Numbered from the stretch's first letter, positions 17,651 to 26,276 are shown. The stretch is 64,000 bases of DNA from Jiangella alkaliphila (GCF_900105925.1 NZ_LT629791.1:4620001-4684000), one strand, 5' to 3'. Notes: generated by a model not told the origin, from the letters alone. Numbers and translations are program-made.

Positions 17651-18148
17651 GTGACGGTGCGGGAGATCCGCCTCTACGGCGACCCGGTGTTGCGGACGGT
17701 GACGGACCCGGTGACGGAGTTCGGCGAGGCGAGCCGTGCGCTGGCCAAGGACCTACTCGACACCTTGGACCTGCCGGGGCGGGCCGGCGTGGCGGCGCCG
17801 CAGATCGGGGTGCCGCTGCGGGCGTTCTCGTACGACCTCGAGGGCCAGCGCGGCGTCGTGTTCAACCCCGTCCTCACCGGGACCGAGGGGGAGCAGAGCG
17901 GCGAGGAGGGCTGCCTGTCGGTGCCGGGCCTCTGGTTCCCGACGCCGCGCGCGGCCTGGGCCGCCGTCGAGGGGTTCGACGCCGACGGCGAGCCGATGCG
18001 CGTCGAGGGTGAGGGCGAGCTGGCCCGCTGCCTGCAGCACGAGACCGACCACCTCGACGGCATCGTCTACATCCACCGCCTCGAGCCGTCCACCCGCCGC
18101 GGCGCGATGCGCGAGATCCGCCGCAGCGCCTGGTTCGCCTCGGCCTGA
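17651..18148 (+). CDS. def: peptide deformylase
   Basis: Metallo-enzyme of 165 aa that removes the formyl group from new proteins. All three motifs are present: GRAGVAAPQIG (motif 1), EEGCLSVPG with the metal cysteine, and QHETDHLDG with the two metal histidines and the catalytic glutamate. The GTG start fits the family N-terminus (VREIRLYGDPVLR). The following PH/SHOCT gene starts 4 nt after its stop and is probably co-transcribed. Confidence 0.96.
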   Translation: MTVREIRLYGDPVLRTVTDPVTEFGEASRALAKDLLDTLDLPGRAGVAAPQIGVPLRAFSYDLEGQRGVVFNPVLTGTEGEQSGEEGCLSVPGLWFPTPRAAWAAVEGFDADGEPMRVEGEGELARCLQHETDHLDGIVYIHRLEPSTRRGAMREIRRSAWFASA

Positions 18149-18152
18149 GCAC

Positions 18153-18671
18153 ATGACCGGCGACGACGAGGACCTGCGGCCCGACATCGGGGCGGCCAAG
18201 CGTCGCATGCGCCTGACGTCCGGCGGCGAGCGCGAGCTGGTGCGGCTGGAGTGGGTGCTCCACGACGGCGAGACCGTCGAGCGCATGGCCACCGGCATGT
18301 ACGGCCGCGGCGTCGGCCTGCTCGCGCTGACCGACCGGCGGCTGGTGTTCCTGCATCGCGGCCGGCTGTCGCAGACCACCGAGGACTTCCCGATCGACCG
18401 CATCACGACGGTCCAGTGGCATACCGGGGTGCTGAGCGGCACCATCACGGTCCACGCCACCGGCAAACGGGCCGAGATCACCAACGTGCACAAGGACGAC
18501 GGCCGCGCGCTGACCGACCGGCTGCGCGAGCGGATCGCCCTACCGGCCCCGGCGCCGGGCGGCGACGGCGTGATCGAGCAGATCCGCCGCCTCGGCGAGC
18601 TGCGCGACGCCGGGATCGTCACCGAGGAGGAGTTCGCCGCCAAGAAGGCCGAGCTGCTGCGCCGCCTCTGA
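18153..18671 (+). CDS. PH-like domain protein with C-terminal SHOCT motif
   Basis: Cytoplasmic protein of 172 aa. Residues 35-125 look like a bacterial PH-like domain (GLLALTDRRLVFLHRG, then FPIDRITTVQWHTGVLSGTITVH). The last 32 residues are a SHOCT helix (IEQIRRLGELRDAGIVTEEEF, then AAKKAELL), a short oligomerisation or partner-binding element. The function is unknown. Its stop directly abuts the stop of the convergent phosphodiesterase, with no intergenic base. Confidence 0.85.
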   Translation: MTGDDEDLRPDIGAAKRRMRLTSGGERELVRLEWVLHDGETVERMATGMYGRGVGLLALTDRRLVFLHRGRLSQTTEDFPIDRITTVQWHTGVLSGTITVHATGKRAEITNVHKDDGRALTDRLRERIALPAPAPGGDGVIEQIRRLGELRDAGIVTEEEFAAKKAELLRRL

Positions 18672-19457
18672 TCAGCCCGCCGGGTGCCACTGGCCGCGCG
18701 ACCGCAGGACGTCGCGGAGCAGGTCGGCGCGGTCGGTGATGAGGCCGTCGACGCCGAGGTCGAGCAGGCGGCGCAGCTCCGCCGGCTCGTTGACGGTCCA
18801 GACGTGCACGGGCTTGCCGGCGGCGTGCGCGGCCGCGACACTCGCGGGCGTCACGACGGCCCGGCCGCGGAACGTCGCCGGCACCTGCAGGCAGTCGACG
18901 CCGCGCAGGACGGAGCCGGCGAAGCGGCGCAGGCCCGGCGTCGACGCGGCCGCGACGAACGCCGCGATCAGCGTCTGCCCGGCCGACGTCGCGACGGGGG
19001 CGGCGACGCGGCGCAGGACGGCGCGGCGCCGGGCGTCGGAGAAGGAGGCGATGCAGACGCGGTCGTGCGCGCGGGTGCGGTCCAGGACCCGGGCCAGCGG
19101 CGCGGCCGCGCCGGCCGACTTCACGTCGATGTTCACCCGCAGCCGTGGCCAGCTGCCCAGCACGTCCTCCAGCGCCGGCACCGGCTCGACGCCGCCGATC
19201 AGCGCCTTCGACACCTCGGACCAGGGCAGCCCGGCGACGGCGCCGGTGCGGTCGGTGACGCGGTCCAGCGTCGCGTCGTGCAGGGCGACGACGACTCCGT
19301 CGGACGTCGCGTGCACGTCGGTCTCGACGTAGTCGTAGCCCAGTTCCACGGCCGCCGCGAAGGCCGCCATGCTGTTCTCGAGGCCGTCGAGGGAGAATCC
19401 ACGGTGGGCCAGCGCGAGCGGGCCGGGACGGTCGAGATACGGATGGATGCCGGCCAC
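18672..19457 (-). CDS. glycerophosphodiester phosphodiesterase
   Basis: TIM-barrel enzyme of 261 aa hydrolysing glycerophosphodiesters to glycerol-3-phosphate and an alcohol. Catalytic elements are LAHRGFSLDGLENSMAAF (first His, Arg and Glu), ETDVHATSDGVVVALHDATLDR (metal ligands and second His), and the C-terminal HVWTVNEPAELRRLLDLGVDG. There is no signal peptide, so it acts in the cytoplasm. The start is GTG. It is convergent with the def operon and divergent from the GNAT gene (27 bp apart). Confidence 0.93.
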   Translation of the reverse strand: MAGIHPYLDRPGPLALAHRGFSLDGLENSMAAFAAAVELGYDYVETDVHATSDGVVVALHDATLDRVTDRTGAVAGLPWSEVSKALIGGVEPVPALEDVLGSWPRLRVNIDVKSAGAAAPLARVLDRTRAHDRVCIASFSDARRRAVLRRVAAPVATSAGQTLIAAFVAAASTPGLRRFAGSVLRGVDCLQVPATFRGRAVVTPASVAAAHAAGKPVHVWTVNEPAELRRLLDLGVDGLITDRADLLRDVLRSRGQWHPAG

Positions 19458-19484
19458 GGGGTCAGGCTAACCGCCGGGGGAGAG

Positions 19485-20186
19485 ATGATGAGCGACGACG
19501 GCCTGCGCGAGCTGCTGGTCCGCTGGCAGGCGGGCTGGGCGACGGCGCGCGACTACCGATCCGGCGTCGACGGCGAGGTCGTCACCGTCGACATCGGGCT
19601 GCCTGACCGCATGACCGAGACGATCGTGCTGTCCACCGACCCGGAGCTGTACGAGCTGGTGGCCGAGCGGGTGGCCGAGCCGGGCCACTGGCTGACGGCG
19701 CCGACGGCGGACCGGGCGCGGACGGAGGTCGCGGCGGCCGGCGCCGGGTTCACGCCGGTGCCGCCCGAGTGGCTGATGTCGCGTCCGCTGGACGACCACC
19801 CACGGCACGAGCCGCCGGACGGCTACGAGACCTGGCTCAGCGGCCGCGAGCCGATGATCGTCGCCGAGGTCGTCACCACCGGCGGCCCCGACGCGCGGAC
19901 GCTGGCCGCGAAGGGCCACCTGGCGCTCAGCGGCGAGGGCGCCGACGCCGTCGCCGACCGCATCTTCACCGTCCCCGAGCACCGGCGGCGCGGGCTCGGC
20001 TCGGTCGTCATGGGGGCGCTGACGACGGCCGCCCGCGAGCGCGGCGCGCGCCACGGGCTGCTGGTCGCGTCGCAGGACGGCCGCCGGCTGTACGAGCGGC
20101 TCGGCTGGCGGGTCGAGGCGCAGATGGCGACGGCGCGCTGGACCGGCAACGGGGCGCCCGCGGCGCCGGCCGGCGCGGTTGCGTGA
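19485..20186 (+). CDS. GNAT family N-acetyltransferase
   Basis: Protein of 233 aa. The acetyl-CoA-binding loop is seen near residues 165-185 (RIFTVPEHRRRGLGSVVMGAL), followed by ARERGARHGLLVASQDGRRLYERLGW, the classic C-terminal GNAT strand and helix. The N-terminal 110 residues lack a familiar motif. Two in-frame ATGs (19485, 19488) follow a GGGGGAGAG ribosome binding site; the first is used here. The substrate cannot be told. Confidence 0.88.
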   Translation: MMSDDGLRELLVRWQAGWATARDYRSGVDGEVVTVDIGLPDRMTETIVLSTDPELYELVAERVAEPGHWLTAPTADRARTEVAAAGAGFTPVPPEWLMSRPLDDHPRHEPPDGYETWLSGREPMIVAEVVTTGGPDARTLAAKGHLALSGEGADAVADRIFTVPEHRRRGLGSVVMGALTTAARERGARHGLLVASQDGRRLYERLGWRVEAQMATARWTGNGAPAAPAGAVA

Positions 20187-20247
20187 TGCCGACCGTGAGG
20201 TCCCGAGCGGCAGCGAGCCCCGCAAGGGAAATGCGATTAGAGTGATG

Positions 20248-20342
20248 CCCGTCGCGACTGGCGCAGCGGCCCGGGTGACCGGGCAGGGTGGAACCGACCA
20301 CCGGGGAGCGGACGGCCGTGGCACCGCGCGCCTGGGTGCCCG
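20248..20342 (+). ncRNA. ZTP riboswitch (pfl motif) upstream of glyA
   Basis: The leader between the GNAT gene and glyA carries the conserved parts of the pfl/ZTP aptamer in order: GTCGCGACTGGCG at 20251-20263, the hairpin GGTGGAACCGACCACC at 20287-20302 followed by GGGGAGC, and the 3' element GCGCGCCTGGGTGCCCGGG near 20327-20345. These RNAs sense ZTP/ZMP, which builds up when 10-formyl-tetrahydrofolate is short, and commonly control one-carbon genes such as glyA. No clear terminator follows the aptamer, so control is probably at translation. Confidence 0.85.
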
Positions 20343-20379
20343 GGAGACACCGACACATCGAGGGGATGTGGCTCTCGCC

Positions 20380-21657
20380 ATGACCACGAACGACCGCGCC
20401 GCCCTGCAGTCCGCCGACCCCGAGGTCGCCGCGCTGATCACGGCCGAGGAGGAGCGGCAGCGGCAGACGCTGAAGCTGATCCCGTCCGAGAACTACGTGT
20501 CCCAGGCGGTGCTCGAGGCCACGGGCACCGTGCTGACGAACAAGTACTCCGAGGGCTACCCCGGGCGCCGCTACTACGAGGGCCAGCAGGTCATCGACCA
20601 GCTCGAGACGCTCGCCGTCGAGCGGGCCAAGGCGCTGTTCGGCGCCGACCACGCCAACGTCCAGCCGTACTCCGGCTCGCCGGCCAACCTCGCCGTCTAC
20701 CTCGCCACCGCGCAGGCCGGCGACACCGTCATGGGCATGTCGCTGCCGATGGGCGGGCACCTGACGCACGGCTGGAAGGTCTCCGCGACCGGCACCTGGT
20801 TCCGCGCGGTGCAGTACGACGTCCGCCGCGACACCGGCCGCATCGACCTCGACCAGGTCCGCGAGATCGCGCTGGCCGAGCGGCCGAAGGTGATCTTCTG
20901 CGGCGGCACCGCCATCCCGCGCACCATCGACTTCGCCGGGTTCGCGGCCATCGCGCAGGAGGCCGGCGCCGTCCTGGCCGCCGACATCGCGCACATCGCC
21001 GGCCTGGTCGTCGGCGGGGCGCACCCGACACCCGTCGGCCACGCCGACATCGTCACCACGACGACGCACAAGACGCTGCGCGGCCCGCGCGGGGCGATGA
21101 TCCTCACCACCGAGGAGTACGCCAAGCCGATCGACAAGGCGGTCTTCCCCGGCCTGCAGGGCGGCCCGCACAACCACACGACGGCCGGCATCGCGGTCGC
21201 GCTCGGCGAGGCGGCGGAGCCCGCGTTCAAGGACTACGCGCACCAGATCGTCGCGAACGCCCAGACGCTGGCCGACGAGCTGCTGGGCCGCGGCTTCGAC
21301 CTCGTCTCCGGCGGCACCGACAACCACCTGATCCTCATCGACCTCACCTCGAAGGGCGTCGCCGGCAAGCCGGCCGCCAAGGCGCTCGACCTGGCCGGGC
21401 TGGAGACGAACTACAACACCGTCCCGTTCGACCCGCGCAAGCCGTTCGACCCGTCCGGCCTGCGCCTGGGCACCCCGGCCCTGACCAGCCGCGGCATGGG
21501 CGAGGCGGAGATGCGCGAGGTCGGCCGCTGGCTCGACGAGGTCGTCACCGCCGCCGCCGGGTCCGACGAGGACGCGCTGGCCGCGGTGGTGGCCCGGGTG
21601 CGCGGCGAGGTCACCGAGCTCACCGGCCGGTTCCCGACGCCCGGACTGGACGGCTGA
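20380..21657 (+). CDS. glyA: serine hydroxymethyltransferase
   Basis: PLP enzyme of 425 aa that converts serine and tetrahydrofolate to glycine and 5,10-methylene-tetrahydrofolate. Seen are LIPSENYVSQAVLEATG, TNKYSEGYPGRRYYEG, ADIAHIAGLVVGG and the PLP-lysine motif TTTTHKTLRGPRG with K231. The length matches the family. The ATG at 20380 gives the normal N-terminus; an in-frame GTG at 20368 is an alternative. Its last 38 bp overlap the 3' end of the convergent winged-helix gene. Confidence 0.95.
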   Translation: MTTNDRAALQSADPEVAALITAEEERQRQTLKLIPSENYVSQAVLEATGTVLTNKYSEGYPGRRYYEGQQVIDQLETLAVERAKALFGADHANVQPYSGSPANLAVYLATAQAGDTVMGMSLPMGGHLTHGWKVSATGTWFRAVQYDVRRDTGRIDLDQVREIALAERPKVIFCGGTAIPRTIDFAGFAAIAQEAGAVLAADIAHIAGLVVGGAHPTPVGHADIVTTTTHKTLRGPRGAMILTTEEYAKPIDKAVFPGLQGGPHNHTTAGIAVALGEAAEPAFKDYAHQIVANAQTLADELLGRGFDLVSGGTDNHLILIDLTSKGVAGKPAAKALDLAGLETNYNTVPFDPRKPFDPSGLRLGTPALTSRGMGEAEMREVGRWLDEVVTAAAGSDEDALAAVVARVRGEVTELTGRFPTPGLDG

Positions 21658-22231
21658 GGGCGTCGGGGTCGGCGGGCCGGACCAGCTTGAGGTCCGGCCC
21701 GGCGTCGAGGCGGAAGCCGACGCCGCGGGTGGAGCGGATCGTCACCGACGCACCGGCCACCCGCAGCTTGGCCCGCAGCCGCTTGATGACCGACTGCACG
21801 GCGGCCGGGCCGGCGAAGTAGGAGCCGCCCCAGGCGCGTTCGTGCAGCTGGTGGTACGTCCACACCTGCCCGGGACGGCCGGCCAGGCAGCCGAGCACCT
21901 TGAACTCGTACGGCGTCAGCGGCAGCCCGCGCCCGTGCCAGGTGGCCTCGTGCCGGGAGAAGTCCAGCGCCAGGCCACCGACCCGGACGACGTCCTCGGC
22001 CGGCGGCGTGGCGGCGGTTCCCGCTGCGGGCCCCGGTCCGGCCACCGCGCCGGTCGCGGCTCCGGCATCGGCGCCGGCCAGGCGGCGCAGGAACCGTCCG
22101 GCCGCGCCGGCGTCGGGCGCGAGCACGAGGATGCCGGTGCCGTCGAACCGGCCGGCCAGCCGGGCCCGCTCGGCGGGGGAGCTGGTGATGCAGACGACCA
22201 CCGGTGCGGCCTCATGCGCCATGATCGCCAC
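21620..22231 (-). CDS. orphan OmpR/PhoB-type winged-helix transcriptional regulator
   Basis: Protein of 203 aa. The C-terminal half (about residues 85-178) is a Trans_reg_C winged helix: LALDFSRHEATWHGRGLPLTP, then YEFKVLGCLAGRPGQVWTYHQL, AAVQSVIKRLRAKL and the wing IRSTRGVGFRL. The N-terminal half begins like a receiver domain (VVVCITSSPAERARLAGRF) but is short and shows no phospho-acceptor aspartate pattern, so it is probably not a normal response regulator. No kinase is nearby. The start may be GTG 22231 or ATG 22222, both inside the end of the TrmB-like gene. Confidence 0.8.
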   Translation of the reverse strand: MAIMAHEAAPVVVCITSSPAERARLAGRFDGTGILVLAPDAGAAGRFLRRLAGADAGAATGAVAGPGPAAGTAATPPAEDVVRVGGLALDFSRHEATWHGRGLPLTPYEFKVLGCLAGRPGQVWTYHQLHERAWGGSYFAGPAAVQSVIKRLRAKLRVAGASVTIRSTRGVGFRLDAGPDLKLVRPADPDALSRPVRASGTGR

Positions 22232-23063
22232 CCACCGTCGCGCGGGCCGGGTGGACCGGCGCCGACGCCGCCCACAGCGTGTCGAACAGCAGGCCGAGCG
22301 CCCCGGCCAGCTCGCGGCTGCGCACGATCAGCGCGACCACGCCGCCGACCCCGGGCGCGACCAGCGGCATCAGCACGGTGTGGCCGTCGAACACCGCCCA
22401 TTTCATCGGCAGGTCGTCGTGGAACACCCGCGCGTCCTCGCCGGCCGCGACCCAGACGCCGATGTTCTCGACGACGGTGGGGTGGGCCATCAGCGCGTGG
22501 TCGTAGACGGCGCGCACCCGGACGCCGCGGGCCAGCGCGTCGAGCTCGGGCTGGTTGCTGCCGCCGACCTGGATCGGCCGGCGCACGATGATGTCGATGG
22601 CCCGCTCGGACGCGGCGTGCAACCGGTCGAAGCGGTCGCCGACGAGCTTGGGTGTGCGCAGGATCTCGACCAGCTCGCCGTCGCCGCCGGCACTGGTCTC
22701 GAACCGCCGCATGAGGTCGGGCAGCGCCGTCTGGACACTGCGCTCGCGCTCGCGCAGCTCCTCGCGGCCGCGCTCCAGCAGCCCGGCGAACGCGACGTCG
22801 GGCGCCGACGGCTGGAACCGGCTGCTGTACCCGGCGCCGGCGTCGATCAGGCCCTTGTCGACCAGCGACCGCAGGATCAGGTAGACGCTGCTGCGCGACG
22901 TGCCGGTGAGGTCGGCGATGGCGCCAGCGGCCAGTGGTGAGCGCTCCAGCAGGCACACGTAGACGCGCGCCTCGGTCTTGGTGAGGCCCAGCCCTTCGAG
23001 CAACGACTCGGTCTGCACGCGCGCCTCCGGTGGGGGCTCCGGCCTGCGGGATGTGCGCTTCAT
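22212..23063 (-). CDS. TrmB-family transcriptional regulator
   Basis: Protein of 283 aa. Residues 17-85 form a TrmB-type winged helix (LLEGLGLTKTEARVYVCLL, then GAIADLTGTSRSSVYLILRSL). A coiled segment (LLERGREELRERERSV) and a C-terminal sensor domain with a phospholipase-D-like fold pattern follow. TrmB regulators often bind sugars or other small ligands. The stop codon lies inside the next gene's start region (20 bp overlap), so the two regulators are almost certainly one operon. Confidence 0.85.
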   Translation of the reverse strand: MKRTSRRPEPPPEARVQTESLLEGLGLTKTEARVYVCLLERSPLAAGAIADLTGTSRSSVYLILRSLVDKGLIDAGAGYSSRFQPSAPDVAFAGLLERGREELRERERSVQTALPDLMRRFETSAGGDGELVEILRTPKLVGDRFDRLHAASERAIDIIVRRPIQVGGSNQPELDALARGVRVRAVYDHALMAHPTVVENIGVWVAAGEDARVFHDDLPMKWAVFDGHTVLMPLVAPGVGGVVALIVRSRELAGALGLLFDTLWAASAPVHPARATVGGDHGA

Positions 23064-23193
23064 CGTGACCCCGGGAAGCCCGCCGCGTCAAACACGTCGT
23101 ACAAGCTGTGGACGACATCCTCCAATTGCCTGTGAACTGCCCGGATGCCGACCCGGAAGCGCCCGGTTCCCGGGCGTGCCCGAGCGGGAGCGG

Positions 23194-23245
23194 CGATGGT
23201 TGAGGAATAGGTGTCCCCCTGGCGACCCGGATCCCTCAACCATCG
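23194..23245. terminator. hairpin between the sugar kinase and the TrmB-like regulator
   Basis: A 12-bp inverted repeat (CGATGGTTGAGG at 23194-23205, CCTCAACCATCG at 23234-23245) sits 15 nt past the stop of the kinase gene and so probably terminates that transcript. The loop of 28 nt is longer than usual, so a regulatory site is also possible. Confidence 0.55.
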
Positions 23246-23259
23246 AGGCCGGAGTGGGA

Positions 23260-24240
23260 TCACTGAGGGAACAGCGCCGCGTGCAGCCGGGCGGCGCCGC
23301 CGGGGTCGAGCGAGCGGGCCGCCAGCCAGGCCGCGCCGGCGGCGCCGTCCAGGGCCGCACCGACGACGGCGTCCGGCCAGCGCTCGGCGAGGCCGCCGCG
23401 GACGAGCGCGGCCAGCGGCGTGTCGCCGGTCAGCAGTGACCCGGCCAGCACGATCGGGGTCGCGTCGCCGGGGGAGCGGACGACGTCCGCGGCGGCGAGC
23501 AGGTGGCCGGCGGCGGCGGTGAGGATCCGGTCCGCCTCCGGGTCGGCGCCGGCCTCGGCCGTCACCAGCGGGGCCAGCTCCGACAGCGCCACCGGCGGCC
23601 GGCTGTGCACCGCCAGCACGAGCTCGTTGCCGGCGGCGCGCGACGGCTCGGCCACGGCGTGCCCGGTCAGCGCCCGCACGACGGCGCGTCCGAGCGGCCC
23701 CGGCGCCTCGCCGCCGTCCAGCGCGGCCAGCGTCGCCCGGACCGCCTCGCGTCCGATCCAGAAGCCCGACCCGAGGTCGCCCAGCAGCCAGCCGTGCCCG
23801 TCGACGATCCGGACGAGGGAGCGGTCGGCGAACCGGGCGGTGATCGCGCCGGTGCCTGACAGCGAGAGCGTCCCGTCCGGCTCCGGCGTCCCCGCCACGA
23901 ACGCGCCCACCGCGTCGGCGACGACCCGGTAACCGCAGGTCAGGCCGGCCGCACGCCACAGCTCAGCGAACCGCTCGGCGACCTCGGGACGGGTGAGGTT
24001 GTGGTCGCCGGCGGTCGCGATGACGGCCGCGCCGACCCGTGCCGGGTCGACCGGCGCCAGCGCCGCGGACACCGCCGCCTTCACCGCGTCGAGCGCCTTG
24101 GCCAGCGCGTGCGACGTGACGTTGGCGCCGTCGGCCCGGCCCGTGCCGAGCCGCCGCCCGGCGCCGTCGATGACGACCGCGCGCGTGGATGTGCCGCCGA
24201 TGTCAAGGCCGAGCGCGAGCAGCGCCTCTGTCGTCCCCAC
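23260..24240 (-). CDS. BadF/BadG-type ATPase, probable N-acetylglucosamine kinase
   Basis: ASKHA-fold kinase of 326 aa. Seen are the phosphate-1 loop LGLDIGGTSTRAVVIDG, VIATAGD, DAVGAFVAGT, the phosphate-2 LSGTGAIT, GHGWLLGDLGSGFWIGREAV (a signature of the BadF/N-acetylglucosamine kinase group) and the adenosine motif PIVLAGSLLTGD. The probable substrate is an amino sugar, as its neighbours are an RpiR regulator, a SIS protein and an Ngc-like transporter. GTG at 24240 is preferred over GTG 24267 because GGAGAGG lies 8 nt before it. Confidence 0.87.
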   Translation of the reverse strand: MGTTEALLALGLDIGGTSTRAVVIDGAGRRLGTGRADGANVTSHALAKALDAVKAAVSAALAPVDPARVGAAVIATAGDHNLTRPEVAERFAELWRAAGLTCGYRVVADAVGAFVAGTPEPDGTLSLSGTGAITARFADRSLVRIVDGHGWLLGDLGSGFWIGREAVRATLAALDGGEAPGPLGRAVVRALTGHAVAEPSRAAGNELVLAVHSRPPVALSELAPLVTAEAGADPEADRILTAAAGHLLAAADVVRSPGDATPIVLAGSLLTGDTPLAALVRGGLAERWPDAVVGAALDGAAGAAWLAARSLDPGGAARLHAALFPQ

Positions 24241-24312
24241 CGATGCATCCTCTCCGCCCGGTCTCACCCAGGCTGCGGGTCGGTCACGCTTCCGAAAACT
24301 CTCGTCAAACTC

Positions 24313-24340
24313 TTGACATCCGGGCGAAGGTAGAAAGAAT
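24313..24340 (+). promoter_or_regulatory. predicted promoter of the RpiR-SIS operon
   Basis: A perfect -35 TTGACA (24313-24318) is followed after 16 nt by AAGAAT (24335-24340). The sequence around the -10 (GAAAGAATTC) is a short dyad, like the GAA/TTC-rich operators of RpiR regulators. It lies in the 160-bp divergent gap between the kinase and RpiR genes. Confidence 0.5.
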
Positions 24341-24399
24341 TCTCACCACTACGCCCTTGAGGGGCGCAGGCGAAACTGACTACCACGCCGGGAGGTGGA

Positions 24400-25353
24400 G
24401 TGGCGGAAGGGACACTACCGACCTCGGACGTGCCCGAGGCCGGGTTGCCATCCGGCTCCGTGCTCATGCGGATCCGGGCCGCGCTGCCGGACCTGCCTGC
24501 CGCGTTGCAGCGGGTGGGCGAGCAGGTGCTGTCCGCGCCCGCAGTCGTCGCCCGCGCGACGATCCTCGAGACGGCCGAGCGCAGCGGCACCTCGGCGGCG
24601 ACCGTGACCCGGTTCTGCCGCGCGCTGGGCCTGCCCGGCTACGCCGACCTGCGCCTGGCGATGGCCGAGGAGACCGGCCGGTCGTCCGCCGTCGCCGGCT
24701 GGGAGATCGACATCGGCCGCGAGATCCTGCCGACCGACTCGCTGCAGGAGATGCTCGACCTCATCACCACGGCCGACCTGCGGGCCATCCAGGAGACCGC
24801 CGCGCAGCTGGATCTCGCCGAGGTCGAGAAGTCCGCCGACGCCATCGCCATCGCCGGCCGCGTCGAGGTCTACGGCATCGGCGGCAGCGCCCTGGTCGCC
24901 GGTGAGATGCAGCTGTGCCTGCACCGCATCGGCATCCCGACGTGGTCCTGGAGCGACGTGCACAGCGGTCTCACCAGCGCCGCCCTGCTCGGGCCGAACG
25001 ACGTCGCGATCGCCGTCTCGCACTCCGGCGCCACCTACGAGACGGTCGAGATGCTGTCCGCCGCCGGCAGCCGCGGCGCCACGACCGTCGCGCTCACCAG
25101 CTACCGCAACTCCGCGCTCGCCGAGGTCGCCGACATCGTCCTCACGACCGCCATCCACGAGACGACGTTCCGGCCCGACGCCCTCGCGGCCCGGCACCCG
25201 CAGCTGATCGTGCTCGACCTCATCTACGTGGCCGTCGCGCAGCGGCGGTACGAGACCACCGGTGTCGCCCTGAACCTGACCGCCCAGGCGGTCAGCGCGC
25301 ACCGTGCGGTCAGCCCCGAGACGGCGAGAGCACTGAAGAAGGAGCAGCGGTGA
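24400..25353 (+). CDS. MurR/RpiR-family transcriptional regulator
   Basis: Regulator of 317 aa. Residues 20-105 form the RpiR helix-turn-helix (LQRVGEQVLSAPAVVARATI, then LETAERSGTSAATVTRFCRAL and GLPGYADLRLAMA). Residues 140-275 form a SIS sugar-phosphate-binding domain (VEVYGIGGSALVAGEMQLCL, DVAIAVSHSGATYETVEML). It probably senses an amino-sugar phosphate and controls the surrounding gene set. The GTG start follows GGGAGG by 4 nt. Its stop overlaps the start of the SIS gene. Confidence 0.92.
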   Translation: MAEGTLPTSDVPEAGLPSGSVLMRIRAALPDLPAALQRVGEQVLSAPAVVARATILETAERSGTSAATVTRFCRALGLPGYADLRLAMAEETGRSSAVAGWEIDIGREILPTDSLQEMLDLITTADLRAIQETAAQLDLAEVEKSADAIAIAGRVEVYGIGGSALVAGEMQLCLHRIGIPTWSWSDVHSGLTSAALLGPNDVAIAVSHSGATYETVEMLSAAGSRGATTVALTSYRNSALAEVADIVLTTAIHETTFRPDALAARHPQLIVLDLIYVAVAQRRYETTGVALNLTAQAVSAHRAVSPETARALKKEQR

Positions 25354-26105
25354 ACGACGTCAGCGCGCCCGCCTACCTGGCCCGGCTGAACGAGATCGTC
25401 GACAACGTCACGACGACCCAGCTCGACGGCGTGCACCGCGCGGCGGACCTCGTCGCCAGGTCCGTCCGCGACGGCGGTGTCGTGCAGGCGTTCGGCACCG
25501 GGCACTCGCAGGCGACGGCGATGGAGATCGCCGGGCGGGCCGGCGGGCTCATCCCCACCAACCGGATCGCCCTGTCCGACCTGGTCATGTACGGCGGCGA
25601 GGCGCCAGAGACGATCCTCGACCCGCGCACCGAACGCGACCCGGCGCTGGCCCAGCGGCTCTACGACCTCGCGCCGATCGAGGCCAGCGACGTGTTCGTC
25701 ATCGCGTCGAACTCCGGCATCAACGGCAGCATCGTCGGGATGGCGGAGGTGGCCCGCAAGAACGGGCACTCCGTCATCGCGATCACGTCCGTGCAGCACA
25801 GCGAGCAGGTCGAGTCCCGGCACCCGTCGGGACGCAAGCTGACCGACTTCGCCGACGTCGTCCTCGACAACGGCGGGCCGTTCGGCGACGCCGTCCTGCC
25901 ACTGCCCGGAGGCGGCGCCGTCTGCGCCGTCTCGTCCATCACCGCGGCACTGCTCGCGCAGTTGCTCACGGCGGAAGTGGTCCGCCGGCTCCTCGAGGCC
26001 GGCGACACCCCGCCCGTCTATCTCTCCGCCAACGTCCCCGGCGGGGACGTCCACAACGACGGCCTGCTGCAGCGCTATGCGGGCCGCATCAGGCGTGGCG
26101 GCTGA
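25350..26105 (+). CDS. SIS-domain sugar-phosphate protein
   Basis: Protein of 251 aa made of one SIS domain: VVQAFGTGHSQATAMEIAGRAGG, DVFVIASNSGINGSIVGMAEVARK, and GHSVIAITSVQHSE. It belongs to the UPF0309/YeeO-independent SIS group that is found next to amino-sugar uptake genes and is probably an isomerase or deaminase-like enzyme for a phosphorylated amino sugar. The GTG start overlaps the RpiR stop by 4 nt (GTGA), so the two are translationally coupled. Confidence 0.85.
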   Translation: MNDVSAPAYLARLNEIVDNVTTTQLDGVHRAADLVARSVRDGGVVQAFGTGHSQATAMEIAGRAGGLIPTNRIALSDLVMYGGEAPETILDPRTERDPALAQRLYDLAPIEASDVFVIASNSGINGSIVGMAEVARKNGHSVIAITSVQHSEQVESRHPSGRKLTDFADVVLDNGGPFGDAVLPLPGGGAVCAVSSITAALLAQLLTAEVVRRLLEAGDTPPVYLSANVPGGDVHNDGLLQRYAGRIRRGG

Positions 26106-26139
26106 GGGAACGCCGGACCCCTACACATCCAGTCCAGGA

Positions 26140-26243
26140 GGGTTATGCAAATACCGAGGACGATGGGGGGCCGAAGGTCTCCCTGAGTCCTTCGGTCCAG
26201 GGCGTAAGCCGACCGGAGAGCGTTCGTGCTCTTTGCATAACCC
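26140..26243 (+). ncRNA. candidate structured RNA, copy A (5' leader of the solute-binding protein gene)
   Basis: This 104-nt element starts 34 nt after the SIS gene stop. It is closed by a perfect 12-bp stem (GGGTTATGCAAA with TTTGCATAACCC). Inside are a hairpin with GGGGCC-GAAGG and CCTTC-GGTCC, and a 3' hairpin GAGC-GTTCGT-GCTC. Copy B at 42806-42908 shares the internal sequence (AATACCG, CCGRAGGTC, TCGGTCCAG, a late GGAGRGCG) at nearly equal spacing, while its outer stem has another sequence that also pairs fully. The strand is inferred from the flanking genes, which all run in the + direction. I do not recognise a known Rfam family. Confidence 0.6.
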
Positions 26244-26276
26244 GACTTCTGATTAGGCTCAAGGAGAGGTTTCACG

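Noticed and set aside
26160-26200. DosR-like boxes (GGGGCC...GGTCTCC) in candidate RNA copies
   Set aside because: The dyad matches are only partial, and the shared outer stem and overall 104-nt design fit an RNA better than a pair of DNA-binding sites.
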